Shown piece by piece: positions 62,700-64,000 of a stretch of DNA of 64,000 nt; the first letter of the stretch is position 1; each line of letters starts with the position of its first letter. The notes beneath the pieces are model-generated. The model saw nothing but the letters and a program-made list of their open reading frames with translations. It was not told the DNA's origin and searched no databases. Source of the DNA: Peptococcaceae bacterium (GTDB lineage Bacteria; Bacillota; Desulfitobacteriia; Desulfitobacteriales; Syntrophobotulaceae); assembly GCA_012517475.1 (NCBI GenBank), contig JAAYUV010000062.1, positions 1 through 64,000 of the forward strand. The letters run 5' to 3'. The translations under genes were made by a program, and so were the position numbers.

Positions 62700-63467
62700 A
62701 TGGGACACACAATTGCAGTTGCCGGAAAAGGAGGAACAGGAAAAACCACAATTACCGGACTTCTGATAGATACCTTGGTCAAACAGGGAAAAGGACCTAT
62801 TCTTGCCGTCGATGCGGATGCCAATTCCAATTTGAATGAAGTCCTTGGTGAAAAAATTGAAAACACACTTGGAGAAATAAGAGAAGAAATCAACAAGCGA
62901 GAATCAAACGGAGGTTCCTTCCCGGGTGGGATGACGAAGGCACAGTATCTTCAGTACCGGCTTAATACAGCAATTACCGAGGGGAAGGGGTACGACCTCC
63001 TGGTGATGGGAAGATCTGAAGGCACAGGTTGTTACTGTTACGTTAATGGTATCCTGCGGGAACAATTGGATAAATTATCGGACAAATATAAGTATCTTGT
63101 TATTGACAACGAAGCTGGAATGGAGCATTTAAGCAGGGGGACTTCGAAGCAAATTGATACCCTGCTGCTGGTAAGCGATTGTTCTCGTCGGGGAATTCAA
63201 GCCGTCGGAAGAATAAGCACCCTTGTAAAAGAATTGGAGCTAAAGGTATCCCAACAGTTCCTAATTATCAACAGAGCACCGGAAGGGAAACTTGAAGAAG
63301 GAATTTTCGACGAAGTTTCAAGCCTTGGATTAAACCTTTTTGGGGTTGTTCCTCTCGATGATTGGGTTTATGAATATGATGCAAAAGGAAAGGCTTTGGT
63401 TTCTTTGCCCGAAGAAAGTATTTCCAAAAAAACTGTGAAAGAGTTATGCGGGAAAATGGGATTTTAA
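62700..63467 (+). CDS. Second CooC-like ATPase (AcsF-like)
   Basis: 255-residue paralogue of CooC with Walker A KGGTGKTT, CxC pair C111/C113 (GCYCYVNG) and the switch EAGMEHLSRGT. In acetogen acs clusters a second member (AcsF) sits here and is thought to help metal loading of acetyl-CoA synthase. The position directly before acsD supports that. The split of work between the two ATPases is inferred. Confidence 0.85.
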   Translation: MGHTIAVAGKGGTGKTTITGLLIDTLVKQGKGPILAVDADANSNLNEVLGEKIENTLGEIREEINKRESNGGSFPGGMTKAQYLQYRLNTAITEGKGYDLLVMGRSEGTGCYCYVNGILREQLDKLSDKYKYLVIDNEAGMEHLSRGTSKQIDTLLLVSDCSRRGIQAVGRISTLVKELELKVSQQFLIINRAPEGKLEEGIFDEVSSLGLNLFGVVPLDDWVYEYDAKGKALVSLPEESISKKTVKELCGKMGF

Positions 63468-63481
63468 AGGAGGAGATTTAA

Positions 63482-64000
63482 GTGGCTTTTAAAACTTCAG
63501 TTCAAAAGTACACTGGCAGCATTAATAAGTTGGAGTTCGGTTCAGGTGAAAATTCTAAAGCGCTTGGCGGCGAAAATGTCTTACCATTTTATACTTTTGA
63601 CGGAAATATCGGGGGTAAACCATTAATTGGGCTGGAAATCCTGGATGTCTATCCCGAAAAATGGCTGGATGAACTGCAGCAGATTTATGGAGATGCAGCG
63701 AATAATGCCGTTCAATGGGCCAGGTTTGTGGAAGAAAAGTTTTCACCCGACTTTATCTGTTTAAGATTAGAAGGGGCAGATCCCAACGGATTGAACAAAT
63801 CTCCGGAAGAAGCCGCGGCCTTGGCTAAAGAGGTTGCCCAAGCCATTAAGGTTCCGCTTGTGGTTGCAGGAACACAAAACCATGATAAAGATACAAAATT
63901 ATTCGAAAAAGTCGCTGAAGTATTAGAAGGATGCAATGTTATTTTGCTTTCAGCGGTCGAAGATAATTATAAAAAAATTGGAGCTGCCGGAGTTCTTGCT
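63482..64000 (+). CDS. acsD: Corrinoid iron-sulfur protein small subunit (acetyl-CoA synthase complex delta), partial
   Basis: GTG start behind AAAGGAGGAG, frame open to the window end (173 codons seen of about 310). FKTSVQKYTGSINKLEFGSG and LPFYTFDGNIGGKP match the N-terminus of AcsD/CdhD, the TIM-barrel subunit that pairs with AcsC and carries the methyl group to acetyl-CoA synthase. GLEILDVYPEKW and FICLRLEGADPNG follow. It confirms a Wood-Ljungdahl cluster extending to the right. Confidence 0.92.
   Translation, partial: MAFKTSVQKYTGSINKLEFGSGENSKALGGENVLPFYTFDGNIGGKPLIGLEILDVYPEKWLDELQQIYGDAANNAVQWARFVEEKFSPDFICLRLEGADPNGLNKSPEEAAALAKEVAQAIKVPLVVAGTQNHDKDTKLFEKVAEVLEGCNVILLSAVEDNYKKIGAAGVLA

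Overview
The window looks like the chromosome of a strictly anaerobic Gram-positive bacterium of the Clostridia, most like the Peptococcaceae/Desulfitobacterium group. This is inferred from strong AGGAGG ribosome binding sites, TTG/GTG starts, a Na+-type citrate fermentation cluster, corrinoid methyltransferases and a Wood-Ljungdahl CO dehydrogenase region. I saw no rRNA, tRNA or CRISPR array. Nearly all genes are on the + strand; most minus-strand genes are regulators.

Layout. (1) 1-380: a cut transposase fragment, an orphan minus-strand terminator, then an arginine-type promoter/operator. (2) 0.38-9.3 kb: argC-argJ-argB-argD-carA-carB, arginine and carbamoyl phosphate synthesis. (3) 9.3-12.7 kb: PhzF-like protein, NifU-like scaffold, FAH-family hydrolase, HicB-like small protein and a LysR regulator facing the citrate genes. 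(4) 13.3-35.2 kb: a citrate/tricarboxylate island. It holds citrate lyase (citD-citE-citF-citC), a tripartite tricarboxylate transporter (tctC-tctB-tctA), aconitase, a CitE-like aldolase, an AbrB membrane protein, a chemoreceptor with an unusual C-terminal Cache domain, oxaloacetate decarboxylase (oadA, oadB, a 49-residue oadG and a separate biotin carrier), citX, a biotin ECF transporter (bioY, fused ecfA, ecfT), trmO and citG. Together these take up citrate, cleave it to acetate and oxaloacetate, decarboxylate oxaloacetate (probably pumping Na+), mature the lyase and import the biotin needed.

(5) 35.2-47.1 kb: a second tricarboxylate-type region. It has a GntR regulator behind three palindromic operators, two nearly identical aconitase-superfamily hydratases around a LysR gene, a CitMHS transporter, an isocitrate-dehydrogenase-like enzyme, an aminotransferase and a DapA-family aldolase. 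The pathway is unclear. (6) 47.2-48.6 kb: a decayed insertion sequence with strong hairpins.

(7) 48.6-64 kb: one-carbon metabolism. Two GntR regulators and a FAH/SDR pair precede a fused MetF-MetV-like methylenetetrahydrofolate reductase. Then come a sigma-54 promoter driving a three-component corrinoid methyltransferase set (pterin methyltransferase, corrinoid protein, UroD-like methyltransferase), DUF2284, amidohydrolase and DUF1638 proteins, and cooS, cooC, a second CooC-like ATPase and the start of acsD. The metF, amidohydrolase and cooS promoters share an AGTATATACA operator that fits the neighbouring HutC-type GntR regulator. The most novel-looking unit is this regulated link between an uncharacterised methyl-donor demethylation module and the carbonyl branch of the Wood-Ljungdahl pathway.
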